DNA from: Cantharellus purpuraceus
Taxonomy: Eukaryota > Basidiomycota > Agaricomycetes > Cantharellales > Hydnaceae
NCBI GenBank assembly: GCA_025174535.1
Contig: JALBUN010000034.1
Location: forward strand, 1,138,001-1,202,000
Length of the DNA: 64,000 bases
Direction: 5' to 3'
Positions within the stretch are counted from its first letter, which is position 1; every line of letters starts with the position of its first letter. Position numbers and translations under genes: made by a program. Under the pieces are notes generated by a model that made no database searches, had not been told where the DNA came from, and worked only from the letters and a program-made list of their open reading frames with translations. Below, in pieces: positions 37,560-48,598 of the stretch.

Positions 37560-38648
37560 ATGGCTAGCCATAGGCTGCCAGTCGATGTCCTGTACCTTAT
37601 ACTGGAACATATGGACCACGACAAGATGGCTCTGGCTGCCCTTTGTCTCGTCAATAGGGTCTTCAAGGAAGCATCAGAGTCTGTGCTATACCGTCGCATA
37701 GTGATGCCTCTTCCAGCGGTGTCTAGGGTATGCATGTCCCTTGCGTCTGACAGACTCGCCACCCATGTACGACATTTTGAGACAAGCAAAAAGCCAGGCT
37801 GGAAACCTCGTGATGCCAGGGAGCTCTTACACATGCGTACCGCCCTTCGTAAGATGACTGGCCTCCGGACCCTTCGTATTCACTTCGGAGGTCCATTAGC
37901 TTGGATCTTAGATGGTTGCAACTTCACTCAACTTCGTTCCATGTTGTGCAACCTGTCTTGTGATCACCATCTTGCCGAGTTTTTGCGGCGGCAGGTCCAA
38001 CTAACCGACGTTACATTATCCTCCATACACACTCTTCATTTTCCTTGCCACATCGATCAGTCTTGCTTGCCAAATCTCAGGCAGATATCCGCAGAGCCAG
38101 CATGGCTCAGCATGCTTGTACCATATCGACCGGTCACCAACATTGATATATGGGACTTTGTTGACACGGATACTAGGGAGAGTGACTGGTTATCGCAATC
38201 ATCATCTGCAGTAACTAGCTTGTCGGTTTCTGAGTCATTCCTGTTATCACAGGGTGTGGCTTGTATATCGTCGCTGGTTCCTCAACTGCGCCAGTTATCA
38301 ATCAAGTGCAGCACACCCGATCTCTTTTCAGATGAGGTCAGAACCAACTATACTGGATTGTATTCATATGTTACTAACTATTCTAACCAGGAGACCGAGA
38401 AGAGACAGGAATTTGTCACTCTTCTCTTACGAATTCTGGCTTATTTCCAGTCTCTCGTTGGTTTCGAGGTTCGCTTCCGCGGGGCGTGTCCTGACGAGGA
38501 TACTCTATTACGACAGGTTGTCGTAGATTCCTCGGAAACCTCGCTTGATCTCCGTATTTTCGTTATGTCTTTCGCCTGGTCGTCTCGAGAATCGCCCATC
38601 AAGGTTGTCTGGCACCGCTCTCCAGAAGAGTGGAAAAGGCATTTTTAA
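37560..38648 (+). CDS. F-box protein, single exon
   Basis: Uninterrupted 362-codon frame with ATG at 37560. The N-terminus HRLPVDVLYLILEHMDHDKM then ALAALCLVNRVFKEASES is a typical basidiomycete F-box (Leu-Pro start, hydrophobic core, Cys-Leu-Val-Asn helix). The rest is Leu-rich without regular repeats that I can align, consistent with a substrate-binding half. Such proteins recruit targets to SCF ubiquitin ligases through Skp1; the substrate is unknown. It is the only intronless host gene in the window. Such genes are often members of expanded, fast-evolving families in Agaricomycetes. Confidence 0.72.
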   Translation: MASHRLPVDVLYLILEHMDHDKMALAALCLVNRVFKEASESVLYRRIVMPLPAVSRVCMSLASDRLATHVRHFETSKKPGWKPRDARELLHMRTALRKMTGLRTLRIHFGGPLAWILDGCNFTQLRSMLCNLSCDHHLAEFLRRQVQLTDVTLSSIHTLHFPCHIDQSCLPNLRQISAEPAWLSMLVPYRPVTNIDIWDFVDTDTRESDWLSQSSSAVTSLSVSESFLLSQGVACISSLVPQLRQLSIKCSTPDLFSDEVRTNYTGLYSYVTNYSNQETEKRQEFVTLLLRILAYFQSLVGFEVRFRGACPDEDTLLRQVVVDSSETSLDLRIFVMSFAWSSRESPIKVVWHRSPEEWKRHF

Positions 38649-39144
38649 TTGAAATGCCAATGCTACACTGTGATCGTTAAGATGCTTAATTTATTGTCTA
38701 CTGATAGTTAAGTTGTCTCCGATTACAAGATATCAGACATCCCAAGAGTGTTAACTTTTTGTGCAGGAAGGAAGAACTATTACCACAGGCGACACTGCTG
38801 GAATTTACCGTTATGTTGCCTAGCCGATGGGCTTACACCCTTGCATTGGATTGAACATCTTTAATTTTATTGCGATTGAATGTTATATAGTGTCTAACTA
38901 GCGATCATGCGCATTTTCTATTTATTGGGGTTAAACAGGCAACCATGGAGAGATTACAAGCGTCGTGATGGATAGCGAGCGCAAGGGGATAAAATTACAG
39001 TCTTTACTATCGAGTTAAAATCTTCATCATCCAGTCAAACCATAAACATGGTTCAAATCCAAACTGTGACTGTTCCACCCGGGTGTTGCTGCCATCGTAG
39101 ACGGGTACAAATAATAAGAATTCAGCGAACAATTGCAAAATGGA
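38649..39144. other. Convergent intergenic region
   Basis: About 500 bp of AT-rich sequence between the F-box gene and the 3' end of the large nuclear protein gene. A tRNA-like T-loop string (GGTTCAAATCC, about 39050) lacks an A box or cloverleaf and is not called. Confidence 0.5.
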
Positions 39145-42100
39145 TCAGATGGCAGTAGCTACGTGGTCTCCTGCGTGACGATCACCAGCCTTTTTCCGTC
39201 TGGCTTTCTTGCGACGAGTTTCGGGGCTACCAAGGGGTCCATCAAAGTTGTCTAGCTGGTCGCCATCTTTCCGTTTCCGTTTCTTTTTTGGAGAGGGTGT
39301 TCCGAGATTCCCAGCCATGCTGTCTCCCGGAGCGAACATTTCGTTTGTTTTGCGCTTGGGGGCACGCCTACTCCTCTTCTTCCCCCCTAAGCTCTCATTG
39401 TCAGAGCTAGATTCTGCTACTTCGATCTCAGGCTTATAAGCGGCGTCCTCCGGTCTCAGTTTACGCCTTCTCGACACAGTGACTCTCGGAGATCGAACTG
39501 ACTTGGGTGACAACTTTAATAGTAGCGCAGGGGTATATGAGTCCTCTTCGACATTAGTGGCAACCTCGTCTTCCGAAGACGTCTCATGTGCTTCGTCATC
39601 AGCTTGAGAAACCTTGGAACGTGTTCTTGGGGAGTCCTTTTCGTTCTCTGTTATGTCCGAGAGAGCTGACCCAGAAAACGAGATCGGAGATGGAGCTGAC
39701 TCAATACCCCGTGGGGCTATCTGGGATGAACCTGGTCTAGACGAGAGGTTGGGATCCACCTTGAGAGAACCATCATGGGTTGGGGACGTATTGTGGATAT
39801 GTGAGCGCCCATGCTTGACTCTTTGCCGAGAGGGTTCCCCTGGCTGTGGCAGATATCCAACCTGGCCTTCCCTCATCAGCTGAATCCCAGCCAACTGTCG
39901 AATCACGCCCAAGGTGATAGAATTTAGATTGATCGCCTCCAAATCGCCAATGGCACGATCAACCTCGTCTTTTGTCGCGACCCCACAATCAACAATGTTG
40001 ACATCTTTCACGACTTCGGGGTCTAACAGCGAACATCTTGGAACCAAGAAATAAAGTAGGCCTTCAGGGCTAGGAATGGAGATCTTATGGTCTGTGCAAC
40101 TCGCTCTGGTCTGGTGGGTTGGTGATAGTGGGGTTGATGATGGCGCCGACTGTGAAGTTGGACTGGGTGAGACGGAATATTTGGCCTGCATGGAAGACAC
40201 ACGTTCTACCGATGTGTATCTCGGGGGCACTGGGGGAGTGTTATGCTTGTGAGGGACATATTTCCGAATAGGAGACCGAATCATGAAAACGTCGTCCGCT
40301 AGAGTTGGGGATTGTGGAAGGATTATTGAGGGTGATTGGCTAAGTATAGATGGAGAAGAAGACGTTCCTCGTTGAACGAGAAGCTGCGAAACTGCACTGG
40401 AACTAGATGTAACTGAAGACACGTCGCCTTTGTCGTCAAGTGCTTCTGGAGTCGAAGTCGCGTCCCTATCGAATGAGCTTGGCTTATTGGCAGTAGCCGG
40501 CAAATTTAACCGAGGATGTTTTGACGACTCAGGAAGCAGATAGGAAGCTCGCCTGCGTTTTCGCAAAGCTGGACTGCGCTTGGGAGGGGAGATAATCGAC
40601 TGAGATGGGGGTGGGGGTGATGCGCTGCAATCCTCAGCAGTTTTTGTCTTGTTTTTCCCCCTGGTGGACTTTCGAGATTTCGCAGGCGATGTACTAGCGC
40701 GTCCAGAAGGAATTGAAGGTGTTGACCTGCCGTTAGCGTCATCAGAGGCGTTCTGGTTATCATCGAGCCAGGGCCGTGAAAGGCTATAACGTGAAAGAAA
40801 AAAAACAGGTTGAACATCATAGATGGATCATTGGTAGGTGACGCACTGTTCCATTCCAGCCCCATTTTGCTTGTATATCAGAGTGTCCGTCCCCCTGTAA
40901 TTAGACATTAGTTGTCTTATTCTCAAAGCCGTGATGCGAAATGACTGCACCCGTTCAACTCTGTATTATGACCATTCACCTGGTGGTCTGTAGCATCGTC
41001 CGCGGGTGGCTCTGCGAGGACTTCAGTGCTGGGGATGCCTACGTTGCCTACGTCGTCTGTGGCGCTATTCGAAATATCGATGGAAGCTTTTGGAGTCGCA
41101 GACGGTGATCGCGACAAGATACGTTCCATGTCGGTGGAGCGAGTGTAAGCACCTCCAGGTGCTTGTAATACCGGCTTGTCGCCACCATCCGTGCTCAGAT
41201 GGTCAGAACCTGACTCGGGATAGACCAACTCATCGGTTGCCTCGTCAGTCGGGCCGTCAATGACCCCGTCCTTCTGCTCTTGTCCCTCTCCATTTAAGAT
41301 TGGGACATCTGCTGATTCCACCACCTCTCGACCCGCAGGACTCGCAGAAACACCCTCATCCTCCGCAACCCATTCGGGCTTCTGATTCTGCACGGCGTCC
41401 TTGATACTTTCACGCACCTCCTCCGCTTCACATACGTTCCGAGCCTCGCCAACTATGCTCCCACTTTCCGACTCACTCCTTGGCGGCTCAACCTTCATAC
41501 TCTCCGCCCGCTCTTCTTTATCATCTCTCAGACTCCTCCCCACAACTCCCATGGGGATCCCAAGGTGTGTAGGTTCCGGTGGAAGACGTGGATCCGGAAG
41601 AACCGACACTCCATCTCCACTCATGTGGTCTTCATCCGATGCATATCCAACATGTGTTAGTACAGGCTGACGAATATCAGCATGCGTAGCAAAGACACGC
41701 GAGACGTGAATAGGCGGCGGTGACCCCGTGGAAGTGACCACAGACACCGAAGCCTGGTTGACTGTAGATAGATCAGATGTAGCAATGGACGGATCAGGAG
41801 CTGACGAGCTATTAGTGACAGTAGCTGTCGGAGAAAGGGGGGGAGTATTACTCCCTACAGAAATCGTAGGCGCCGATATCGACGGCATTGCACCCTCCGA
41901 GCCGCACCTTTGTGCACCTTCTTCCAGGGCGGCAGGTGGCGAAGCCGTCCCGGTCCTGGTCGCACTGACTTCCGACATGACTTCAGATACCACATATTGA
42001 GAAAAAACAACATCTTCGGCATGAAGTTCAGCAACCTCCTCAGTCTCCAATGTTTCCGGGGGAACATAGTGTGCGTCGTGAGCGTCATCATCGTCTGCAT

Positions 42101-44489
42101 GTTCTGAAACCCCCCGTGCAACAATGACTTCATCACCGGTCATACCTTCCAGAGCGTCATAGATCTCAACATCATCGTCTGTGTGTCCTGTCAGGATGGC
42201 AGGCGTGAGACTTTGTAACTGTGTCTCAGTGTGTGTGGGCTCCTGATCATCAAACACAGCCGGGTGTAGAAGAACCTGTTTGGGTATGTCCTCGTTGCTG
42301 TCTTCCTCCGCAAAAGGACTGCTTTGTGTGAGTAGTTCCAAGGCTTGGGACACAAGACTATCAGCAGGAGGTTCTGCTACAAAAATATCATTTGTTAATG
42401 TCACAGACCACAGCAACGGTGAAGGGGGTGACTTACGCTCTTGGAAAGGCGCTAGCTCTACAGGTACGAAATCATCAGGTGGAGTAGGTGTAGTTAGACT
42501 TTGACATTCTTCCACATCTGCTCAAAAAGATTTGGCGTCAACCAACCGATGTCATGTAAGAAAGCTATGAAGTGATGATACCATGTGTCTTTTCAACGGT
42601 GTCTGCAAAGCTTACGGGTTCCTGAGAGTCACTTCGTTCTTTTGGTGTAGTGCGCAAAAAAGATTTGGTGAGTGTTGCAGTCACCGCAGAATGCTCTGCA
42701 GGTACTTTAGAAGTATGTCCCAACCCCGCGGGTGTAGACTCTCCAACAGCAGAAGTGCTTTCGAGCGCACCATGGACTGCATAGCCAGGAGTTATAGAGG
42801 CTACCTGGAAGACATGAAGGTCCAACTGCAATCCTGGTGCCGATGAAGAAGAGAGAAATGCTCTGTCAGCACTGCCTGGGTCCCGAGATACACTTGGTTC
42901 CGCAGGTGGGTCTACATAAGAAGTATTCACTGAATGGCCGACATCAATAGCGCTGGCACCGGATGACAGCCCTGAAGACTCCAGGCTTTGAATACCATGC
43001 TCCGGCAGAGACGCGTCCGGTTCGGGGATCGGCTGAAGATATACCATCCTGGTCAAGTCAGACTTTTGATTTGTAAACGAAGAAGGTCGATCCTCTATGT
43101 GACCACCAGACTGCAATTCGGGAGGAGGCCCATGTTCATTGGCTTCAGTATCGTCAGTGATTTCAGGATCCAAATCATCGCTGGCAGGTTCGAATGAAGC
43201 GGTTCGAATATCTTCTGTGCTATCAACGACACCGGCCTGCCTGTCCATTACGTGGTGCTGAAGGGAAGACGCACCCCAATCAGCAGGAAAGAGTACGGGT
43301 GACCCTATTTTGGCAACTGCATTAGACCAATTCTCCCAGGGATCAGTACTTGACGCAGATGGGAAGAAGCGTCTTGCTGTAGAACGTACAACAGCAATGA
43401 GCTAACGCACATAGAGTGAAAAGAAATTGGAACGTACGTTGAATTGGGGAATGACTGCTGTCATCATTGTTCCTTCCGTCTTCTTCAAGGTCACCCCGTC
43501 CTGCTATGCAACCTCTGTCATCATCGTCTGATTCTTTTCCCTGGCTTTGGTGTCGTTCAGGCTCCTGTGCGTTGTCATCCTCATCCTGTCTCGAAATACT
43601 GTAGTTCCATGCGTCGTCTGATTCTTGTCGCCCCTCTTTCACCCCCTCCAACTCAGAAGCCGACCCCCAGTCAGCGCCTGGTGCGTGATCGTCATGATGT
43701 ATACCCCTACGAATCCATTTGCTTTCATTTCTGAAGGGCCGGTCAGATTCCAGGTCGGAAACCGCCTCCCGGGGATCTTCTTCCTCATCAGAATCTCCAA
43801 TGTAAATAATCTCTTGCTCGGAGCCGGGCGAGCGACTGTGACTAGCCACCAACCCACTATTGTGATGGCTTTCCTCTTCTTCTACACAAGTGACAAATAG
43901 CATGTTATTATGCCGCCTCTACAGCTGTGAAAAAGTGCTTACCATCAACCTCGGCCTCATTATCTTCATTCTCATACACTTCCTCGAAGAAACAGTCATC
44001 CCCCAGTTCCATCTCACTTCCTTCAAGTTCCAGGGAACCATTGTCAGTTAAGAAGCTGGCGGCGTCAGTCACACTGGCGCCTGGGGGAGAAGTACCAGGA
44101 GAGAATTGAATCGCGCTGTTCCAGAGTCCTTTCAAGCCGGGACCTTCACGTTCATCACGTCCCTTCCCTTTGTCTAACCTAGAAAACTGGCTTCCAAATT
44201 CCTCATCCTCATCGTCTCCAGTTGCATTCACTGTCGCATTACCATGAGCCTCATGCTCCTGGCCAATCATTGTATCGTCATAGGTTCGATCGGAAAGACC
44301 ACCTCCATCCTTCCGATGCTCTATGTTGATGTCTCGGACACCAGCACCGTTCACAAACGCAATGCCAGTATTGAGAAAGTCTTTAATGAGTTCGTCCAAC
44401 CGTCTCTGTGCGGCATCAGAGAATGGATCCTTCTCTGGGTAATGTAGGAATTGCCTGGGGTCGTAAGCACCATGGTTATTCGCCATCAT
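39145..44489 (-). CDS. Very large low-complexity nuclear protein, unknown function
   Basis: Multi-exon gene of roughly 1,600-1,700 residues. The ATG at 44489 (MMANNHGAYDPRQFLHYPEK) opens a 180-residue exon containing a helical segment RRLDELIKDFLNTGIAFVNG and ending in an acidic stretch. The exon from 43882 continues EEEESHHNSG and is highly acidic. Further exons (about 43387-42570, 42515-40946 and 40790-39145) are Ser/Glu/Pro-rich. The segment GLLYFLVPRCSLLDPEVV (about 40050) is the most ordered-looking part. The C-terminus carries several basic clusters, including PKKKRKRK at about 39270-39290, a classical monopartite nuclear signal. No catalytic domain is recognised. The junction near 40790-40855 is uncertain. 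Composition suggests a chromatin- or transcription-associated scaffold, but this is inference. Confidence 0.6.
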
Positions 44490-45561
44490 CAGGCTCTGAG
44501 CCAAGGAAGTGCCAAAGGCAGAAAGTGAAGGGTGTGGATTCGACCTCAATTCAACCTGCTTGTGGGTGCTTGTGGGTTCCCTTGCCGGCCTTTGCACTTA
44601 TTACGCCGGTGTAAGGCCAAGGCAACTCGGGGACACATCGACAAGCAGTACATAGACTGAACACTTTACTATAAAAATGGTCAACATTATCTACAAAAAA
44701 TTCCTATGACGGGCCGGGCCGTGCACCCATGCGTATTCATAGTGAGGACGAGTCGTTCCACAATCGAGCCTTCATCACCATAATAAGGCCAGATTACTGG
44801 TAAATACGGTGGTATCTGATAGTGGGGTTTCACAAGCGGTCCGGATGACGTCGTGGGTTCTCTCGGGAACTGAGGTATCATGTTCTACTGACTGATGTTG
44901 GGATTGCACGTTCGTTTGTCTCTGCTAAAATTTACAGCACAAAGCTTTGGCAGAAATTCCACAGTACAACAATCGAGTTTAATAATTCCAGAGTATTAAG
45001 GCCACACCAATTCAGAAAATAATTGGCAGTCATTTGCAAGTCTGAATCTTGAAGGTAGGCCGGTTGTACCGTTTTTGGAGCGGGAACGGGAATCTGGCGA
45101 TTCGAGAGGGTGCGGGCGCCTCCCATGTTGCCACTGGCGTATCGATATGCATCACCGGCATCCTTTGTGCATGAGAAGAGGATGCAGGGACCAAGCGCGA
45201 GACACTCCAGCCTTGCTCATGGGATAGCGGCGGGACTTAGTATTGGAGTATGGGACGCGCACACATGTGGATCATAATCACATCAATGACACATCACGAC
45301 ATGTGATGTCCGTCCCCGTACTGTTTCAGACGCTGCCGAGTTATATGTACTTAAAAATTTCACCACCACAGACGTATATAACTCGTCTGTGGTTGCCCGC
45401 CCTTCCTCAGCCGTATTCACATTATACGGACTGAACATTAATTCCCCAGATCACAATACTTAGCGCATTCGTGGATCATGGGCAACGTGCTTCTTGGCCA
45501 ACAAGTTCTGGCCCTCCTTCAACCTTGCTATCATAGTAACAACAACTATTCGCAGAAATTC
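44490..45561. other. Intergenic region
   Basis: About 1.1 kb between the large nuclear protein gene start and the GFA gene end, both on the minus strand. It presumably holds the promoter of the former. No ORF, repeat or RNA gene was supported. Confidence 0.5.
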
Positions 45562-46111
45562 CTAGTCTCTTCCTGGCTTAGTATTCGCCTTCTCAGAACC
45601 AGGAAACTCTGGTAACCACTCAACACGATCCCTGGCGTAGTACTCAACTTCAGGTGCCTTACATTCAAACCCATCGAGAGCACTATAAAACACAGCCATT
45701 GTTCTCCCAAAGTCACCGTTCGTGTTGAACAACGGTGACCCGCACTTCGCGCAAAAATGCCGGGGAAGCGTATTTCCCGAATCTTGCGCGTCGTCGTGGT
45801 ACACAGTTATGAGCTCTTCGCCTTTTAGGATACGATGAGACTTCGTAACCACCATAGTCAGGATGGACACATCTATTTCATGGTTATAAACCCACCCAGG
45901 CTGGAAAGACAACATTGGTCGTGAACACTGTCCCGGTGTACTTTTTGCAATTTGAGCAATGGCAGCAAGATATTCTGGGCATGACAATTTCAACAGCTGT
46001 CAGATGGGTTTGCAAGATGAAATAGATGCAAGAAGCTCACTTCACAGGTTCGGTATTTATTTCAAAGACGACTTGGCCACAGAGACATCTGCCTTTGTAT
46101 GGTGCCTGCAT
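45562..46111 (-). CDS. GFA-domain (CENP-V/GFA family) zinc protein
   Basis: Small three-exon gene, about 150 residues. Exon 1 (ATG at 46111) reads MQAPYKGRCLCGQVVFEI, giving the N-terminal Cys-x-Cys pair of the GFA fold. Exon 2 adds SCCHCSNCKKYTGTVF, the second zinc cluster. Exon 3 carries HFCAKCGSPLFNTNGDFGR, the third. Together these are the structural and catalytic zinc sites of the glutathione-dependent formaldehyde-activating enzyme/CENP-V family. Most fungal members have no proven substrate, so formaldehyde chemistry should not be assumed. The donor after GTTTTTCCAGCCTGG near 45900 and its acceptor are not certain. It is the last host gene before the transposon block. Confidence 0.8.
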
Positions 46112-46160
46112 ACTTGTAAGTGGCTTGGAACTGTCCTCTTTTCGTGTCCGACCATCACGC

Positions 46161-46168
46161 CTTTTATA
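46161..46168 (-). promoter_or_regulatory. TATA box of the GFA gene
   Basis: On the minus strand TATAAAAG lies about 50 bp upstream of the GFA gene ATG (46111). A perfect TATA at this distance fits a short leader. Confidence 0.5.
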
Positions 46169-46266
46169 CACTATGGGCTAGAGCCAAATGGATGTTTCGG
46201 CAATGACTTGACGGCTGAATTTCGGAGAATGTTTGTGAGTTTAAGTGACGCCTAATTCGGCCTGCA

Positions 46267-46731
46267 TGTTACGCCCTAGGTCCGTCAGGGGTCGGAGCTT
46301 TGGGGTCGGGGTCAGGGTCAGAGTCATGGTGGTCAGAATGGACTTGGCTTCAGCTTATGTGCTGCACCCTCACTAATACCTGTGTCTGAGATTTTGGAGA
46401 GTATGACTTAAATAGTTTGACTTGGACTTGGGACCTAGATGTGATTTGTTATTTGAACTGGGGAATGAAGTCCCCAGTTGTATGGCTTAAATACATATTT
46501 GAAATCTAATAATGATTACTCCAGTGATGGATCTCTGAGGCCAACGGCCTTATGTGAATATGTCTGAGTCTGACAGGGATGGGTGTCTGGGTTCCTATGG
46601 TGATGCTGATGCATCAATCAGAACCAGAGGCAGATGAGCAAGATCAATGGTGACAATTGGATGGACTGATGGATATGTGATGGTTTCCTAATGGATTATA
46701 GATTTCATGTGCATGGGGATCTGGGCGTTAA
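46267..46731 (-). repeat. Family-B LTR, truncated (LTR1)
   Basis: Begins TGTTACGCCCTAGGTCC, the complement of the family's 3' LTR border, and follows the family sequence through the CTGGGGA/TCCCCAG hairpin to GGGCGTTAA. There it is interrupted by another family-B LTR at 46732. It is diverged from the other copies, with many C-to-T type changes. The sense strand of the element is minus. Confidence 0.75.
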
Positions 46732-47069
46732 TGTTATGACTATATTCATTAACACCCAGATCCCCATCCAATCCACTCAGATCCCCATGCACATGAAATC
46801 TATACTCCATTTGGAAACCATCATATCTCCTTTTAGTCTGTCCAATTGTCACCATCAATCTCGCTCATCCACCCCTGGTTCTGATTGATGCATCAGCATC
46901 ACCATAGGAACCCAGACATCCATCCCTGTTGGACTCAGACATATTCACATAAGGCCGTCGGCCTTGGAGAACCATCACTGGAGTAATTATTATTAGATTT
47001 CAAATATGTATTTAAGTTGCCCAACTGGGGACTTCATTCCCCAGTTTGAATATTGAATCATGCCTAGCT
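46732..47069 (+). repeat. Family-B LTR, truncated (LTR2)
   Basis: Plus-sense LTR starting TGTTATGACTATATTCATTA and running through TATTTAA, the hairpin and CAGTTTGAATAT. It breaks off after GAATCATGCCTAG, where a third LTR of opposite orientation begins at 47070. LTR1 and LTR2 therefore lie head to head. Confidence 0.75.
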
Positions 47070-47766
47070 TGTTACGCACTAGGTCCGAATTGGGGTCGGA
47101 GATTGGGTCAGAGGTTTGGTTGGAGGTTTGGTTGGAGGTTTGGTTGGAGGTTTGGTTGGAGGTTTGGTTGGAGGTTTGGTTGGAGGTTTGGTTGGAGGTT
47201 TGGTTGGAGGTTTGGTTGGAGGTTTGGTTGGAGGTTTGGTTGGAGGTTTGGTTGGAGGTTTGGTTGGAGGTTTGGTTGGAGGTTTGGTTGGAGGTCTGGT
47301 CAGAGTTGGAGAAGGAGTCGGGCACGTTGTGGGGACTTGGCTTCAGCTTATGTGCTGCACCCTCACTAATACCGGTGTCCGAGATTTCGGAGATGGAGTA
47401 CGACTTAGAGAGTTAGGATTGGACTTAGGAACTAGGCGTGATTCGATATTCAAACTGGGGAATGAAGTCCCCAGTCAGACAACTTAAATACATATTTGAA
47501 ATCTAATAATAATTACTCCAGTGATGATTCTCCGAGGCCGACGGCCTTACATGAGTATGTCTGAGTCCGATGGGGATGGATGTCTGGGTTCCTATGGTGA
47601 TGCTGATGCATCAATCGGAACCGGACATGGATGGGCGAGATTCGGCGGTGACAATCGGGCAGATAATGGAGATGTGACAGTTCCAAAATGGAGTATAGAT
47701 TTCATATGCGCAGGGATCTGAGTGGATTGGATGGGGATCTGGGCATTAATGAATATAGTCATAACA
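47070..47766 (-). repeat. Family-B LTR, complete, with expanded minisatellite (LTR3)
   Basis: 697 bp from TGTTACGCAC to ATAACA, i.e. TGTTA...TAACA inverted ends. On the minus strand it is a 3' LTR: the flank at 47767 onward reads as a purine-rich tract followed by the same antisense-ORF promoter and start that follow the 3' LTR at 49425-49963. It contains a tandem array of a 12-bp unit at about 47111-47296. Confidence 0.8.
47111..47296. repeat. 12-bp minisatellite inside LTR3
   Basis: About 15 near-perfect copies of GGTTTGGTTGGA. It lies between the predicted transcription start and the LTR end (R/U5 part). All long open frames here (for example repeated NQTS or WRFG) are by-products of the repeat. 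Confidence 0.92.
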
Positions 47767-48039
47767 GTATCTCTCCATTTAAGGCCGAGCCCCTGAGGCC
47801 TCATGTCCGTGGATTGAATAGGTGAGATGGTTGGGCACAGTTGGAGTTATACTGGGGGTCTGGAGACATATAAAAGGAGGGGCATGATTGAGGTCTTATC
47901 CTCAACGATGTCAAACCCCTTGGCAAGCATGAGTGTGGCCGAGCTTGAGCAGTTGCTCTTGGCCCAACAGAAGGAAGAGGAAGAGGAGCGGAGATGGAAG
48001 GAGGAGGAGGAGGCAGAATGGAGACAGAAGGAGGAGGAG
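47767..48039 (+). pseudogene. Truncated copy of the antisense coiled-coil ORF of family B
   Basis: The first 273 bp nearly repeat 49964-50236: purine tract (seen on the minus strand), AGGCCGAGCCCCTGAGGCC, a TATAAAAGG box (about 47869), and ATG at 47908 followed by MSNPLASMSVAELEQLLLA and a Glu-rich helix. The copy is cut at 48039 by the start of a plus-sense LTR. It demonstrates that the ORF travels with the 3' end of the element. Confidence 0.8.
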
Positions 48040-48566
48040 TGTTATGACCATATTCATTAATGCCCAGATCCCCATCCAATCCACTCAGATCCCCACACAT
48101 ATGAAATCTATACTCCATTTGGAAACCGCCACATCTCCATTCACCTGTCTGATTGTCACCGCCAATTCCACCCATCCGTCTCTGGTTCCAATTGATGCAT
48201 CAGCATCACCATAGGAACCCAGACATCCATCCCCATTGGACTTGGACATACTCATGTAAGGCCGTCGGCCTCGGAGACCCATCACTGGAGTAATTATTAT
48301 TAGATTTCAAATATGTATTTAAGTTGTCTGACTGGGGACTTCATTCCCCAGTTCGAATATCGAATCATGCCTAGTTCCTAAGTCCAATCCTAATTCTCTA
48401 AGTCATACTCCGTCTCTGAAATCTCAGACACCGGTATTAGTGAGGGTGCAGCACATAAGCTGAAGCCAAGTCCATTCCAACCCCCATGATGTACCCAACT
48501 CCTTCTCTGACTCTGACCAAGACTCTGACCAAACCTCCGACCCTCAATTGGACCTAGTGTGTAACA
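48040..48566 (+). repeat. Family-B 5' LTR of a truncated plus-sense element (LTR4)
   Basis: 527 bp, TGTTATGACC to GTGTAACA. It contains the TATTTAA box (48316), the hairpin CTGGGGACTTCATTCCCCAG, and the self-primer candidate CAGTTCGAATAT (48349-48360). No expanded minisatellite is present in this copy. It is followed by a primer-binding-like site and gag. Confidence 0.85.
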
Positions 48567-48568
48567 GT

Positions 48569-48580
48569 ATATTCAAACTG
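48569..48580 (+). promoter_or_regulatory. Putative self-primed primer-binding site (truncated element)
   Basis: ATATTCAAACTG, 2 nt after the LTR. It is the reverse complement of CAGTTTGAATAT, the LTR sequence 33 nt downstream of the TATA start; this copy's own LTR differs by one C/T at a CpG. Confidence 0.6.
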
Positions 48581-48598
48581 CCATACTCACTCCTACCA

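Noticed and set aside
39045..39062. tRNA-like T-loop (GGTTCAAATCC)
   Set aside because: No A box or foldable cloverleaf around it.
47046..47487. Long repetitive reading frames (WRFG, EVWL, VGGL and NQTS repeats)
   Set aside because: They are translations of the 12-bp minisatellite in LTR3 in every frame; 12 is a multiple of three, so any stop-free unit stays open. No coding signal.
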